A stretch of DNA of 64,000 nt from Roridomyces roridus (Eukaryota; Basidiomycota; Agaricomycetes; Agaricales; Mycenaceae), in NCBI GenBank assembly GCA_029378245.1, contig JARKIF010000005.1:992001-1056000 (forward strand), read 5' to 3'. How positions within the stretch are numbered: the first letter of the stretch is position 1; every line of letters begins with the position of its first letter. Position numbers and translations under genes: made by a program. The notes under the pieces were generated by a model, which made no database searches, was not told the DNA's origin, and saw only the letters and a program-made list of their open reading frames with translations. This document shows positions 46,285 through 55,964 of this stretch, piece after piece.

Positions 46285-46701
46285 TCAGAGATAAGTTGGG
46301 CGTCTTGAAAGCAAGGGAAGGAGACTTATTATGTAGAGAACGTTGTTACATCTAGCACACGATGAATCTCGATTCAGGGTGGACAGAGGCAATCGACGCA
46401 CCTTATGAAGACCTCCCCGAGAGTTCCGTTGGACTTGCCGTCCTGATATTCCTCGGTGTTGGCAAGCTGGGAATGATAATAATGAGACACGGAATGCAGA
46501 CAAGGACGACGCGTAGGACCTGGAGATTCATGAAGCCGTCCGTGCTGACGAGGAAACCCTTGTACTCGAGTCCCCATTTTAGGCGGACAAAGACCGGCTT
46601 GCCGGTGAGCTCCTGCATGAACGGCTTGGGATTCACTGGGTTCACCTGAAATGAGCATGAGCAGAGAAAAGGCGATTGGGAAAGAGGCGGACATTCGACA
46701 T
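46285..46701 (-). CDS. SMX3: Small nuclear ribonucleoprotein SmF
   Basis: Core Sm-ring protein. Exons read MSN, then [60 protein letters not shown] and IRCNNVLYI, matching Sm1 and Sm2 motifs of SmF (RCNNVLY). Introns separate each block. The last residues are unusual: after CNNVLYI the frame reads [14 protein letters not shown] to TGA at 46285-46287 instead of the usual acidic tail, so either a last intron or an indel is missed. ATG at 46699-46701. Divergent from DR1, 84 bases away. Confidence 0.85.
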
Positions 46702-46785
46702 GGTCAAAGCAAAGGATGAACAACCAAATATGGAACCCTGCTTTGTTTCAAACGACGCGCTTTAGCTGGCCACTCTCTTACAGCC

Positions 46786-47366
46786 ATGTCAGACCGTGAA
46801 GCTCCCTCTGGCGCAGACGACGACCTCTCCCTCCCAAAGGCCACTGTGGCCAAAATGATCACAGGCAACAAGCTCCCTCTTGCTCACAACAACGCGGTGG
46901 CGCTCACACACCCTAGAACTCCTCCCCAACGACGTGGTCTGTGCTAAAGAGACGCGAGATCTGGTGATAGAGTGCTGTGTAGGCGAGCATACTCTCTTTG
47001 GCGGTCATCCTCGCGTGTTGACCTCGACAGAATTCATACATTTGATCTCATCCGAGGCGAACGAAATTTGCGAACAAGAGTCCAAGAAGACTATTGCCCC
47101 GGAGCATATCATTAGTGCGCTCAAGGTAGGCTACGACAGGGATCGATTCAGACGACTAAATTACCCTCCAGCGGCTCGGATTCGACTCGTTTACGACCGA
47201 GGTGGAAGATGTCCTCAAAGAACACAAACAGCAGCAGAAGGATAGGGAGAAGAAGGTGTCTAAATTCGAGCAGTCCGGGCTGACGCCCGAGGAGCTTTTG
47301 GCTGCACAAGAAGAGTTGTTTGCTGCCAGTCGAGCGAAATTTCAGTCAACAAGCGGTGCGACGTGA
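46786..47366 (+). CDS. NCB2: NC2-beta/Dr1, histone-fold transcription repressor
   Basis: Pairs with NC2-alpha and binds TBP on DNA, blocking TFIIA/TFIIB. Reads MSDREAPSGADDDLSLPKAT, VAKMIT-ELLPNDVVCAKETR, DLVIECCV, EFIHLISSEANEICEQESKK, TIAPEHIISALK and LGFDSFTTEVEDVLKEHKQQ. The last part is Gln/Lys-rich with ELLAAQEELFAASRAKF, the family's C-terminal motif. The first intron (46865-46916) begins GCAACA, a GC-AG intron; it is needed to join KMIT to ELLPNDV. About 150 residues. Stops 17 bases from the stop of the convergent pfkB gene. Confidence 0.9.
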
Positions 47367-47383
47367 TATTGTACAGTGTAAAT

Positions 47384-48514
47384 CTAATGGCGCGCTTTGA
47401 GTGAGTCCAATCTTCGCCTGGGACTGTCGCCGTTCCAACTGTCTGTCGATGAAACAGTCGGTAGGCCTTGCTGTTCGATGATGAACGAAGCCGAGACGGA
47501 CGCGTAGAATGTAGCTGTGTAAGAATGAGAGCTGGTCCACTCGAGAGAAAGACAGTCAGTACCTTTGTAGACGTCCCCATTCTCGAGCAACAAGCCTGCC
47601 GCGAGTCCACCGAGAAAGCTGTTCCCCGCACCCGTGACATCCACGATCTTCTCGGTGTCCTCGCTCGTCCAAAAGGCAGAAACCCATCTGGGAGCCTGTG
47701 TTTTCGACGCAAGGCAAGCCCCCATGGCTCCGCTCCTGATAATCACACACCCAGTGCCGAGCCGCAGAAATTCCAACACCGCCGCCTCTATTGTTTCTCG
47801 AGTGGGTGGGAGGGGTATGGACAGAAGGCCGAGGGCTTCTTCCGCGTTTGGACTGAAGAATTCTCCGAGCAGTGTTTGGGAGATAAAAAATGAAGGCACC
47901 TTAGTATATCTACTTGCGAGAGAACCGTCACCAAGGCGTCCAGTTCTTCTGGGACACACCTGTCCTGTATTCTCGTTCATACAGACCAGCAGTCCGGTGG
48001 GAAGAGACTGACAGGTATGGGCTCGTATATCACAGTCGGCTTCCATCCAGAGATTTCTTGGACCTCTGACATTATTGCCGACGCGCGAGTGGGAGAACAG
48101 ATAAAGTGCAAGGTCGCAGCATTTTCCAAGCGGGTTCCTTGAAGATCGCGAGGTGTTATTCGTATTCTCGGTGTGAGGTAGTCGAAACTGCATGGCGATG
48201 AGAACCAGATGGATCGCGGTGTAGGTAGTCAACCTTCGGTGGTCTCCTCGGTACGTGTTCAAGGCGCGCGTGGTGCCTCCTTGGTGCTCGCGGTATATCC
48301 ACATGTCGCCAAACTCGGACAGTTTGCGCTCCATCTCAGGTGGGAAATCGGGACCTCTGTCTATTATCATGCCTACTTGGCCGGGGGACAACCAGATTCG
48401 AGCGCCGATGGTAGCATAGGTGCCTCCGCCGCCGATCTGAGGTGCAAGTACTTTGCCGTCGTCGTAGCTGAATTCGTCGATAATGAACATTCCAAGAGAA
48501 GCAAAGTGAGCCAT
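47384..48514 (-). CDS. pfkB/ribokinase-family sugar kinase, Mak32-like
   Basis: N-terminus MAHFASLGMFIIDEFSYDDG, then the glycine-rich QIGGGGTYATIGARIWL, a lid region DMWIYREHQGGTTRALNTYR, and ADIMSEVQEISG-like and FFSPNAEEALGLLSIPL segments. The C-terminal signature is VDVTGAGNSFLGGLAAGL, the pfkB anion hole with its catalytic Asp replaced in position by the G-A-G-N form seen in Mak32-type proteins. The closest recalled relative is fungal Mak32, of unclear substrate. Three or four introns. Stop TAG at 47384-47386. Substrate not predictable from sequence. Confidence 0.75.
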   Translation of the reverse strand: MAHFASLGMFIIDEFSYDDGKVLAPQIGGGGTYATIGARIWLSPGQVGMIIDRGPDFPPEMERKLSEFGDMWIYREHQGGTTRALNTYRGDHRRLTTYTAIHLVLIAMQFRLPHTENTNNTSRSSRNPLGKCCDLALYLFSHSRVGNNVRGPRNLWMEADCDIRAHTCQSLPTGLLVCMNENTGQVCPRRTGRLGDGSLASRYTKVPSFFISQTLLGEFFSPNAEEALGLLSIPLPPTRETIEAAVLEFLRLGTGCVIIRSGAMGACLASKTQAPRWVSAFWTSEDTEKIVDVTGAGNSFLGGLAAGLLLENGDVYKGTDCLSLEWTSSHSYTATFYASVSASFIIEQQGLPTVSSTDSWNGDSPRRRLDSLKARH

Positions 48515-48592
48515 GGTGGTGGTCCGGCGCGCAAGCGGCGCGACAACAAGCACACACTGAACATTTTCGAGTGCCATCACCCGCATGCATTC

Positions 48593-50419
48593 ATGAGCGG
48601 CCTCGTCTTTCCTTTCACCAGATTCGCGGCGCTCAGACCAGTCGGCCGCTTCATATCTGGTGCTCCAGCCGTCGTTTCCCCCGCCGACAGGCTCCGCCAG
48701 AAACACTTTGACAACTTGTACGAGGCCTTGGACCGCAACGGCAGTCCTTCGCGTGTCTGGGCAGACTACACCAACCTCCTCAACTTTGTCGGGTGGGAAC
48801 GACTTCCGTACGAAGTTCACAGCCACGTTCTTCGAAGATGCACGCCGTCGAGCCGACTGCTTCGCGCGTCAGCAGCTCGTCGAATTTTGGACAGGTCTCT
48901 TAGAGGGACACCTCACCTTTATGAAGGCCGCTTCCAGACCATCATCCGAAACATACGCGCTTCAGGCGGCCAGCCGACTCTCGACGATTATAATTTCATC
49001 TTGGAGCAATTCGCCGCCGTCGGGCACCATGTCGGCGCCATGATGCTGTATACCGAGCTGACTTCGCTTGGTATCGTTCCCCGTACGAGGACTTTTGGCC
49101 TTTGCCTGCAGGCAATAGCCCACAGACTCACTTTCCCGGTCAAACGCAAGAAGGACGGGCACGAGAGACGGATAGTGACGCGTCGCATGCTGTCGGATCT
49201 CGTCCATGGGATGAAATTGTACAACATCCCATTCACGTCCGTCAATCTGGACCTCACGATGCGGATATTGAAGGTTACCACGGACATGCCCAGCTTCGAG
49301 TCGTTGATGAAGTGGGGGTATGGCATTGATCTGGCTAACCCAGATTGCCCGCCGTTGGACCAGCCTTCGGGTGATGCGACTCGAGACGCTGTTCCACCGC
49401 CGCGTCCTCAACCCTTTTCCACCGCCGCTCTCAACACGACCCTCGACACCCTCGGCGTGCTGAGAAACATCCCGAGATTGGTCCAGACCTTCGAGGTGCT
49501 CACGAACCCATTGCCCACAAACACTGCGCGGTCTTCGTACGACGAAGAAGACGAGGACGATTTCGGTGTTCCAGCCGACCCAGTGGCAGAGTACACACCT
49601 ATATCTGCCCAACCCAATACCACGACGTACAACATCCTCCTGCGTCATGTATCCAGGCAGAAATATGTCGTCTTTTCGCGACATTATCTTCTCCAGGCGA
49701 TGGAGTTGGAGAAACAAATGAGCATCCAACTCAAGCATCGGCTGGGCCACATGCCGCTGCAAGAAATACCCTCCCCGAATTTCGCCATCAACCGCGGGAC
49801 TCTGATGTGCATTTTCGGAAGGACCAACCGGTCCACGAACCTTGGGCTAATGCGGTGGTTGCATTCGAAAATACCGAGCATCATTCGCAGAAAGAAGGGC
49901 AATGTCGTTTTCTACTCTAGCTTCCGGGATGCGAGGCAACGGAAAAAACTATGGCCGTACGATGGCTCGGTGCCGTCTGATGCCACCGTCGCTGCATCCC
50001 CCTCACCTCCCGAGGATGTATTAGACCTTGACCTCGACGACCGTAGCACACCCAAGCCTACACCCGTCAAGACCTTTGACCTCGATCTCCACCTTCGCGT
50101 GCTCAAACGCGACCTGCGTGAAATCGAGGCTTTGTACGCGCACATTGACAAGATCTTGGCCAAGAGGACTATGTTTAGGTTTCAGCGCTCTGCGCGGCGG
50201 ATTTGGCGCGGGAGGGACATTTACGTGGCGACGGAGGGCAAGCGCCTTCGTGTGTCTATGGCCGAGTGGGAGCAGATGTCGGAGGCTAGGGCTGCGAAAA
50301 CGCCTTGGAGAAGGAGGAAACAGCTGGTGTTCCCCTGGAGTAATCGTGCAAACCAAGTCTCTGCGGAGCGCAGACCCCAACCCGCTGAGAGTGAGCCGCC
50401 GTCCGCAGAAGGGGCATAA
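48593..50419 (+). CDS. PPR-like protein, probably mitochondrial
   Basis: A single exon of about 608 codons. The N-terminus MSGLVFPFTRFAALRPVGRF is Arg-containing and uncharged by acids, consistent with a mitochondrial presequence. Helical pairs resembling pentatricopeptide repeats follow: HFDNLYEALDRNGSPSRVWA, TLDDYNFILEQFAAVGHHVG, MMLYTELTSLGIVPRTRTFG and PNTTTYNILLRHVSRQK. An acidic insertion (YDEEDEDDF) and a basic C-terminus (KTPWRRRKQLVF) flank a helical region VLKRDLREIEALYAHIDKIL. Mitochondrial RNA processing or translation is the likely role by family. It is intronless among intron-rich neighbours. Confidence 0.7.
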   Translation: MSGLVFPFTRFAALRPVGRFISGAPAVVSPADRLRQKHFDNLYEALDRNGSPSRVWADYTNLLNFVGWERLPYEVHSHVLRRCTPSSRLLRASAARRILDRSLRGTPHLYEGRFQTIIRNIRASGGQPTLDDYNFILEQFAAVGHHVGAMMLYTELTSLGIVPRTRTFGLCLQAIAHRLTFPVKRKKDGHERRIVTRRMLSDLVHGMKLYNIPFTSVNLDLTMRILKVTTDMPSFESLMKWGYGIDLANPDCPPLDQPSGDATRDAVPPPRPQPFSTAALNTTLDTLGVLRNIPRLVQTFEVLTNPLPTNTARSSYDEEDEDDFGVPADPVAEYTPISAQPNTTTYNILLRHVSRQKYVVFSRHYLLQAMELEKQMSIQLKHRLGHMPLQEIPSPNFAINRGTLMCIFGRTNRSTNLGLMRWLHSKIPSIIRRKKGNVVFYSSFRDARQRKKLWPYDGSVPSDATVAASPSPPEDVLDLDLDDRSTPKPTPVKTFDLDLHLRVLKRDLREIEALYAHIDKILAKRTMFRFQRSARRIWRGRDIYVATEGKRLRVSMAEWEQMSEARAAKTPWRRRKQLVFPWSNRANQVSAERRPQPAESEPPSAEGA

Positions 50420-51055
50420 CGGTGCGAGTTTATTCTCCTTGATGCGTGCTTTGACTGAATGACATTCAGCAGCTACATATCCCAGTTGTGTTTATGCCGA
50501 CGCTGCAACGAGGCAGCGGGCGATCCTGCATCCATGCAGGGCACGTCGCGCGTCCGAGCCACCGCTTTGTGTATTTCGGATTATCTAGCGCGCGAATTTA
50601 CGTGGAAATACATTCTAGATGAGCAGTCGACCTCGGACATGCAACATGCTAAGCACTAGCGCCTTGGTGGCGACCCCGAGGTGAACAGGGTTCCATCTTG
50701 ACCTTCTTCGCTGTGGGGTTTACTTCTGACCTTCCACTTCGAATGCTTAATGGAATCTAAACCGGAATCGTAGCTCCGAGGTCATTTATGGGGGCTCTGG
50801 TTCCATATCTGCGGATCAGCTCCTCTCTATTGTCGGTAACATTCGTTTGGAAGGGTGCTGCTCATTTTCTAAAGGCAGTCTCGAGGCAAATCGATGAAAT
50901 TGAGGGCCTTCTCTGTCAGTTTAGTGGTTAGAAAGTAGTTGAACTGGTTCATGAGCCATGAGGAGTGAGACTGATGCTGTTGTTCAGAGGGCACGCGTTT
51001 TGCCGCACGACAAACTGCATCCGAAATTGGAATCCGCTCCTTGCTCTCGACTACC
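50420..51055. other. 636-bp region without a recognised gene
   Basis: Largest gene-poor stretch of the window. Only short frames without coding look. It may hold the promoter and an untranslated exon of the next gene. No RNA gene recognised. Confidence 0.5.
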
Positions 51056-52426
51056 ATGCCTGCGCCACACAGCGAGCCTGCTCCTCGCAAGAGCTCCGAG
51101 CATCCGCCCGTCAAACTGGCTCCTCCCAAGAAAGAGTACCCGCCGCCGCCTGCCGAAGCGGTCACCTTCGCTGCCAAAGTCGACAGTCCAGCCGGCAGAA
51201 CAAAAGAAGGCGTCTCACCGCTCCAGCAAACCCATAATCAACTGGTTCCAACGCAAGCTTACTGCTGGAGGGAGCAGGTTCAAGCGTGCAGAGAACCAAA
51301 ATTCTGCGCATTTGCTCGGCCAAGGGCCCATACCGCTGCGTGCCACCAACCGCGTTGTATCTGCGCCTTCGTCCAAGCAGCTTACCAAACTCGATGTGGC
51401 GCGTCGAAAGACGATTTCTTTGAATGAGGACGAGATGGCGAGTTGTATGCCAACGACCTCGCGTCGGTGCACTCGTCCATCGAGGCAGACGAGGATGCTT
51501 CTATGCGCCCTTTACCACCCAGTTCACCCCCGTCGCCATCTCCACCACCCTCCTCTTCTTCATATGTCTCCGACCCTCGCACTTTCCGGAGTATTGCGGC
51601 TAGCACCAAGCCAACGACGCTCCTGAGCATCGATCTCAATGGAAATGGCATGGCGCATATTGCCCAGGCTCCCGCAGCACCCATTAATCGACTCCACGTT
51701 CGTTCATCATCCACCAACACGAATTCTCCAGTCGTTGGAAGCGGTGCATCCGTTACCTTCTCCGCCCTCCCGCCCTCCCCCATTTCACCGCCCCACAGCA
51801 ATCTTAATTCTGTGCAGGCACCACTACATACTACTCACCACCCACGCAATAATCCTCGTCCCTCGTCCCCTCCGCTTGACAACGCGTCCATGCTGACTTT
51901 GGCCTCTTCGGCCTACGCGATTCCGAACCGTGCTGGTGTAAATACTCCAGGATGGAGCTCGGCTCCGCCTTCTGCGCTTGGAGACTCGCTCTCTCACTTT
52001 GGGGGTAGCATCACGTACATGGATGCGGAGAGCACGAGCCAGTACCTGCTTGGAGACGACGACGTCGATGCTAGTGTTCGTGCATTGCGACCACGCAGTT
52101 CTCGGCGTGGTAGTTGGGAGAGTGAAGCGAGTCGATGGAGCGCTCGTGTGCAGCAGGGTGGGGGTGCAGGCACTCCCTCCGTCGCTCGTGACGGACGCAG
52201 CCTGTGGACCTCGAACAGTATCCGGACAGGCGGGTTCAGCACGGAGAATGCGGAAACATATGAGAAGTCGGATGAAGAAGACGAGGAGAGTGGTACGGAT
52301 GGTGCATCTCCAACAGAGCTCAAGGTGCCATCGCAGCCAGGGACCCCTCTGCAGGGCGGAGAGGCCTACATTATGGCTTTGCGCGTTCCCCTGCCAGCGA
52401 GCACAGAGAATCTCGTGCCAGCATAG
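51056..52426 (+). CDS. Unknown Ser/Pro-rich protein (frame disturbed twice)
   Basis: Begins MPAPHSEPAPRKSSEHPP. The reading shifts at the A-run near 51200 (one A too many) to SHRSSKPIINWFQRKLTAGG and TKLDVARRKTISLNEDE. It shifts again near 51436, where one base seems missing, to ELYANDLASVHSSIEADEDA. After that one frame stays open to TAG at 52426 with low-complexity Ser/Pro text, SSAYAIPNRAGVNTPGWSS, and an acidic end KSDEEDEESGTDGA. NWFQRKL followed by FKRA resembles the basic patches of membrane-cortex proteins, but I assign no function. Confidence 0.5.
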
Positions 52427-52487
52427 TTTTTTTCTTCTTTCTCATGCTACATTGTAAATGTATTTAGTGTTCCAGTAAATAATCTTG

Positions 52488-53924
52488 ATGCCTCGTATCC
52501 TTCCTCGTCTCACAAAACTCGCCATAAGTGGTCCATACCTGTCTTCTCCCCGACCAACGCCTGTTCGCACTCCACTCAAGCCAGTTCCTCCGGTGCCTTC
52601 TGCCAACCCCGCAGACTACTCGCGTTCCGTGCTCCTCTCTCCGGGAAATATTATCACCAACTCGCATGACTATGCTCACCACAAAACCGCGCCTCACATT
52701 GACCCCGTGCGGGCACGCAGGCGGAAGGGGACATGATATAACGCATTCAGTTCCGCCTGAGATGTCTGAGCAGGAACGCGCCTGGTGGTCCAACCCGTAC
52801 CGTACGCCAATACCCGTTCTCTGTTTTTTTTTTTCGCTGACCTTGACCCAGTCCGTATGCTCGCGAGTCCGATGCGACAATGCTCATTGACGGGTCGATA
52901 TCTGCCAAAGGGTCTCCAAATTCAACTGGTGCTTTTATAAATCTCATATAGTTTCTTGAAAGATTTCCTGGTACGCCTGGCGCGATTCAAAATCCCCGAA
53001 CCCTTGCACAAGCGAGGAAAGGTGCCTCCGTTCGTCATCTTCCCCGACGGGCTGCAGCACCACACCTTCAAGGCGCGTAAATCGGGGCGAGGGATGTACC
53101 TCATCTGCGCGCGTCAATGGCTCGACCTGTTTCTTAGTCCGCGGTCTGCTTCTCGTGTTTTTCTTGACTAGATATTTACACGCTTTTCAGGCAGCTATAA
53201 ACGCTTTGGCGTCGCGCCTCCTCGGCTTGCAGAACAAATTTCACATATCCTACGTCTGCGCGTCCTGCAAGAGTTGCTTTTGATTGCCAAACGGGTCCAA
53301 TCTCTCTACCGAGGACGCAGTGGACCTGCCCCCGCCCTACTACGGCGGCTGACGCGAGCAGAATTGGCTCAACTCCGCACGACGGGAGTAATTCCACACC
53401 CTGGCGCGCTGGCAGTCATTATCTGCCCTCCTGTGAACCGTGACCCAACGACCAAGGAACGGCCGTCTGTACAAGGTTCCATGACCGACGCACCGTTGGA
53501 GGACGCCCAACCAGCAACCCCGAAGCGTGCGACGCCGCCACTGAGCGTGTTGCATCCTACATCCCTGCGACTAAACGAGGATGAGCTGGATGTCGAGCCG
53601 CACGTTAAGGAGCAAATACCGCTGTACAACGGAGTCGCTTTGTTCCCGGGGCGGGTACAACGCGCGCGATTGCATGAATTGTTGACCAAGATCTTGCGAG
53701 TAGAAGGCGCTTGGCGGTTCACTACCCACACGCGTTTGGAACAAGTTCAGGGCAGCAAAAAAGGTGAACACAAGGCCAGCCACGCGTTCCTCGTCTGTCC
53801 TTCAGAGGAGGTAGACATGGCGCCCCTCGCTGTTGCTCTGTGGCGGGTACGCATGTGGGAAGGGCAATCTCAACAGGTTGATTGTCCACCATGGGTAGAA
53901 GAGAAACGTAGAATGCAATTTTAA
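52488..53924 (+). CDS. Conserved-looking fungal protein, possibly mitochondrial
   Basis: MPRILPRLTKLAISGPYLSS has a basic, acid-free start. Then Pro-rich sequence, NPADYSRSVLLSPGNIITNS, a block with VPPEMSEQERAWWSNPY, and VRMLASPMRQCSLTGRYLPK (around an intron at about 52805-52853). After that come DFLVRLARFKIPEPLHKRGK, FVIFPDGLQHHTFKARKSGR, SYKRFGVAPRLAEQISHILR and a C-terminal region with TSLRLNEDELDVEPHVKEQI. The frame near 52725-52745 is unclear (intron or indel). The dense pattern of Trp, Cys and Arg suggests a real conserved family, which I cannot name. It stops one base from the PRE3 stop. Confidence 0.6.
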
Positions 53925-53925
53925 T

Positions 53926-54840
53926 CTATTCAACGACCATTGGTACAACTTGGGGTTCCGGCACGGCCTTGCCCTTCGGGTTGGGAAGGACCTCTGAGCC
54001 CTGCCAGAACTGCGGTAGTTCATTGCCAGGTACAAACAAGCGCTCGACACCCTCCTCCGTGATCACACACATCCGAATCACACCACCGGAAGAGCCGTCG
54101 CGCGACATGGCCAGTGCGAGAGCTATTCAAATCAGTTAAAGCAGAATTAATGAACGAGTGTAACATACTGTTTTTGACGAAATTGACCGTCTCGTCGCGT
54201 CCGCAACCCTCTTTATACGTTGCGTCGCAGTAACCGTAGACATATGTGGAACCCGAACCTAGTTTCTGTTGAACGGACCGAACAGCAAATGCGCCGAGAA
54301 CCTACCGCCAATAGCCCATGGTTGACGGAAGAGCCCACCGCCGAGAGGGATGTTGTATACGCTGGGCCCGACCTCCTTGTCCCAACCTGCGACTATGATC
54401 CCAGCCGACAACGCGTCCTTGTTCTCGTAACAGAGTTTCTGGAATATGGACGCGGCGGTGTGTACGGGCGGCGGGGCACCCGAGACTTGGCTGTAGAATG
54501 TGAATAATATGACAAGGGTCTGGTAAGAAGGAGAGGAACCTGTAGAGTTGGAGGTGCTGGTGGACGATATCTGCGACAGCCTGTGTGTCGGCGGCAGAGC
54601 CAGATCGACAGCAGTAGACGCGATCGTGGACATGAGTGAGCTTGTCGGTCACCCTGTTGGCGATGTAGCTGCCCATTGTTGTGCGACTGTCTGCGCCGAC
54701 AACGACGCCATCCGTGAATTGTACGGCCATGATGGAGGTCTGAAGGGCGAGATGAGCAGAGGCAGCGAATAGGATAGCAAAGCACCGACTCCGAGGTTGA
54801 CCTCGCCGGCCTTGAGCTGTTGGAAGTCGATGCGATCCAT
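53926..54840 (-). CDS. PRE3: 20S proteasome subunit beta1 (caspase-like, Pre3/PSMB6)
   Basis: Catalytic beta subunit cleaving after acidic residues. The propeptide [17 protein letters not shown] is followed by [20 protein letters not shown], giving the mature N-terminal Thr after Gly. Then [37 protein letters not shown], a segment [56 protein letters not shown] and [20 protein letters not shown]. The 30-residue tail after EEGV is Pro/Val-rich. Four or five introns, one right at the Gly-Thr cleavage site. Divergent from RPN12 across 69 bases. Confidence 0.92.
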
Positions 54841-54909
54841 TGTGGAAGAAGGCAAGGGTTGACGCGTCAATGTCACGCACTCGAGACGCGTAAGCCTCAA
54901 ACTAGTACC
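54841..54909. promoter_or_regulatory. Divergent proteasome promoter with two ACGCGT hexamers
   Basis: 69 bases between PRE3 and RPN12 start codons. ACGCGT occurs at 54862-54867 and 54886-54891; the second lies within the 14-mer also found upstream of the LLPH-like gene. No yeast Rpn4 (PACE) site is visible. Confidence 0.55.
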
Positions 54910-55944
54910 ATGTCTTCCCTCAAAACCCAATACACAGATCTCAAGGCCTCCTTCGCCACAGCGTCTCCAGATCTCAAGAAATGCGGTACCCTCTTGTCCC
55001 AGCTCAAGGTGGCTCCGTCTCGATTTTGCCAACGCGTGTATTCACGAAGGAATTTAGTTGGGCCTCATTCAAGCAGGTTTACTCTTGCCCCAGGGCGACT
55101 TGAATGCAAATGACCTGGTCGTCGCACGTATGCCTCCATGTCCCTTGCCTAGTCGCAAGCTAACGTTGGTTGGCCAGGTGAAATCCTTGAAATCGGTGCT
55201 TTCTGGAGTATCCGCACACAAGACGTCCCCTCCTTCGACCGCTACTTTTCTCAGCTCCAGACATTCTACACCGACTATGCGTGCGTAAAGTTGGTCATGC
55301 CAGCCAAAATTCAGCATCTTGAACGCGTTAAAACAGCCACCTTCCACCCTCGCAGCACGAGTACCCCATCCGCGGTTTGCATCTCATCCGACTGTTGACG
55401 CAGAACCGCATCGCAGACTTTCACACCGCGCTGGAGAGTCTGGGTGCTGCTGCCGCCGACAGTCCGTACATCGCGCACCCCGTCAACCTCGAGCGGTGGC
55501 TCATGGAGGGCAGCTACGCCAAGGTCTGGGGTGCCCGCGCCGAGGCTCCTGCCGCCGAGTACGGCTACTTTGTGGACAGTCTTATGGGCACGATCCGGCA
55601 AGTCTATTTGGGTTCATGCGACATTATAATTTCTAATTGCCTGCGCAGGAACGAGATTGCTAGCTGCGAGGAGACAGCATACGAGAGTCTACCACTCAAG
55701 GACGCGGCTACGCTGCTCTTCTTTACCTCCCAATCCGAACTTCTTGTGTTTGCCCAAGCGGTGTGTGGGCCCGCGTTTTTCATGACCCCAATCTAATTCT
55801 TCATTCCAGCGCGGATGGCAAGTAAATCTAACCGCGGGCTCAATCACGTTTGCAAAGAAGGGGGAGGAGACGATGGATATCCCAAAAGAGCGAATCATCG
55901 CCTCGTCATTGCTGTATGCACGCGAGCTAGAGCAGATTGTATAG
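54910..55944 (+). CDS. RPN12: 26S proteasome lid subunit Rpn12/PSMD8
   Basis: Last lid subunit to join the 19S particle. Reads [86 protein letters not shown], then [60 protein letters not shown] and the PCI end [20 protein letters not shown] with [16 protein letters not shown]. About five introns, with consistent phases throughout. The length of about 260-270 residues is normal. Stop TAG at 55942-55944, 20 bases from the convergent PRE10 stop. Confidence 0.92.
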
Positions 55945-55964
55945 AAAACGACATTTTATTACTA

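Noticed and set aside
48209..48592. In-frame upstream extension of the PPR-like protein
   Set aside because: This stretch is antisense to the conserved pfkB N-terminus. The ATG at 48593 gives a good mitochondrial presequence.
47384..48826. A single 480-codon minus-strand frame covering the pfkB gene and beyond
   Set aside because: The part upstream of 48514 lies opposite the PPR gene, and parts of the rest are introns; conserved pfkB text starts at MAHFASLG.
50869..51177. 100-codon minus-strand frame with Gly/Ala/Ser text
   Set aside because: Mostly antisense to the start of the gene at 51056, with no motif.
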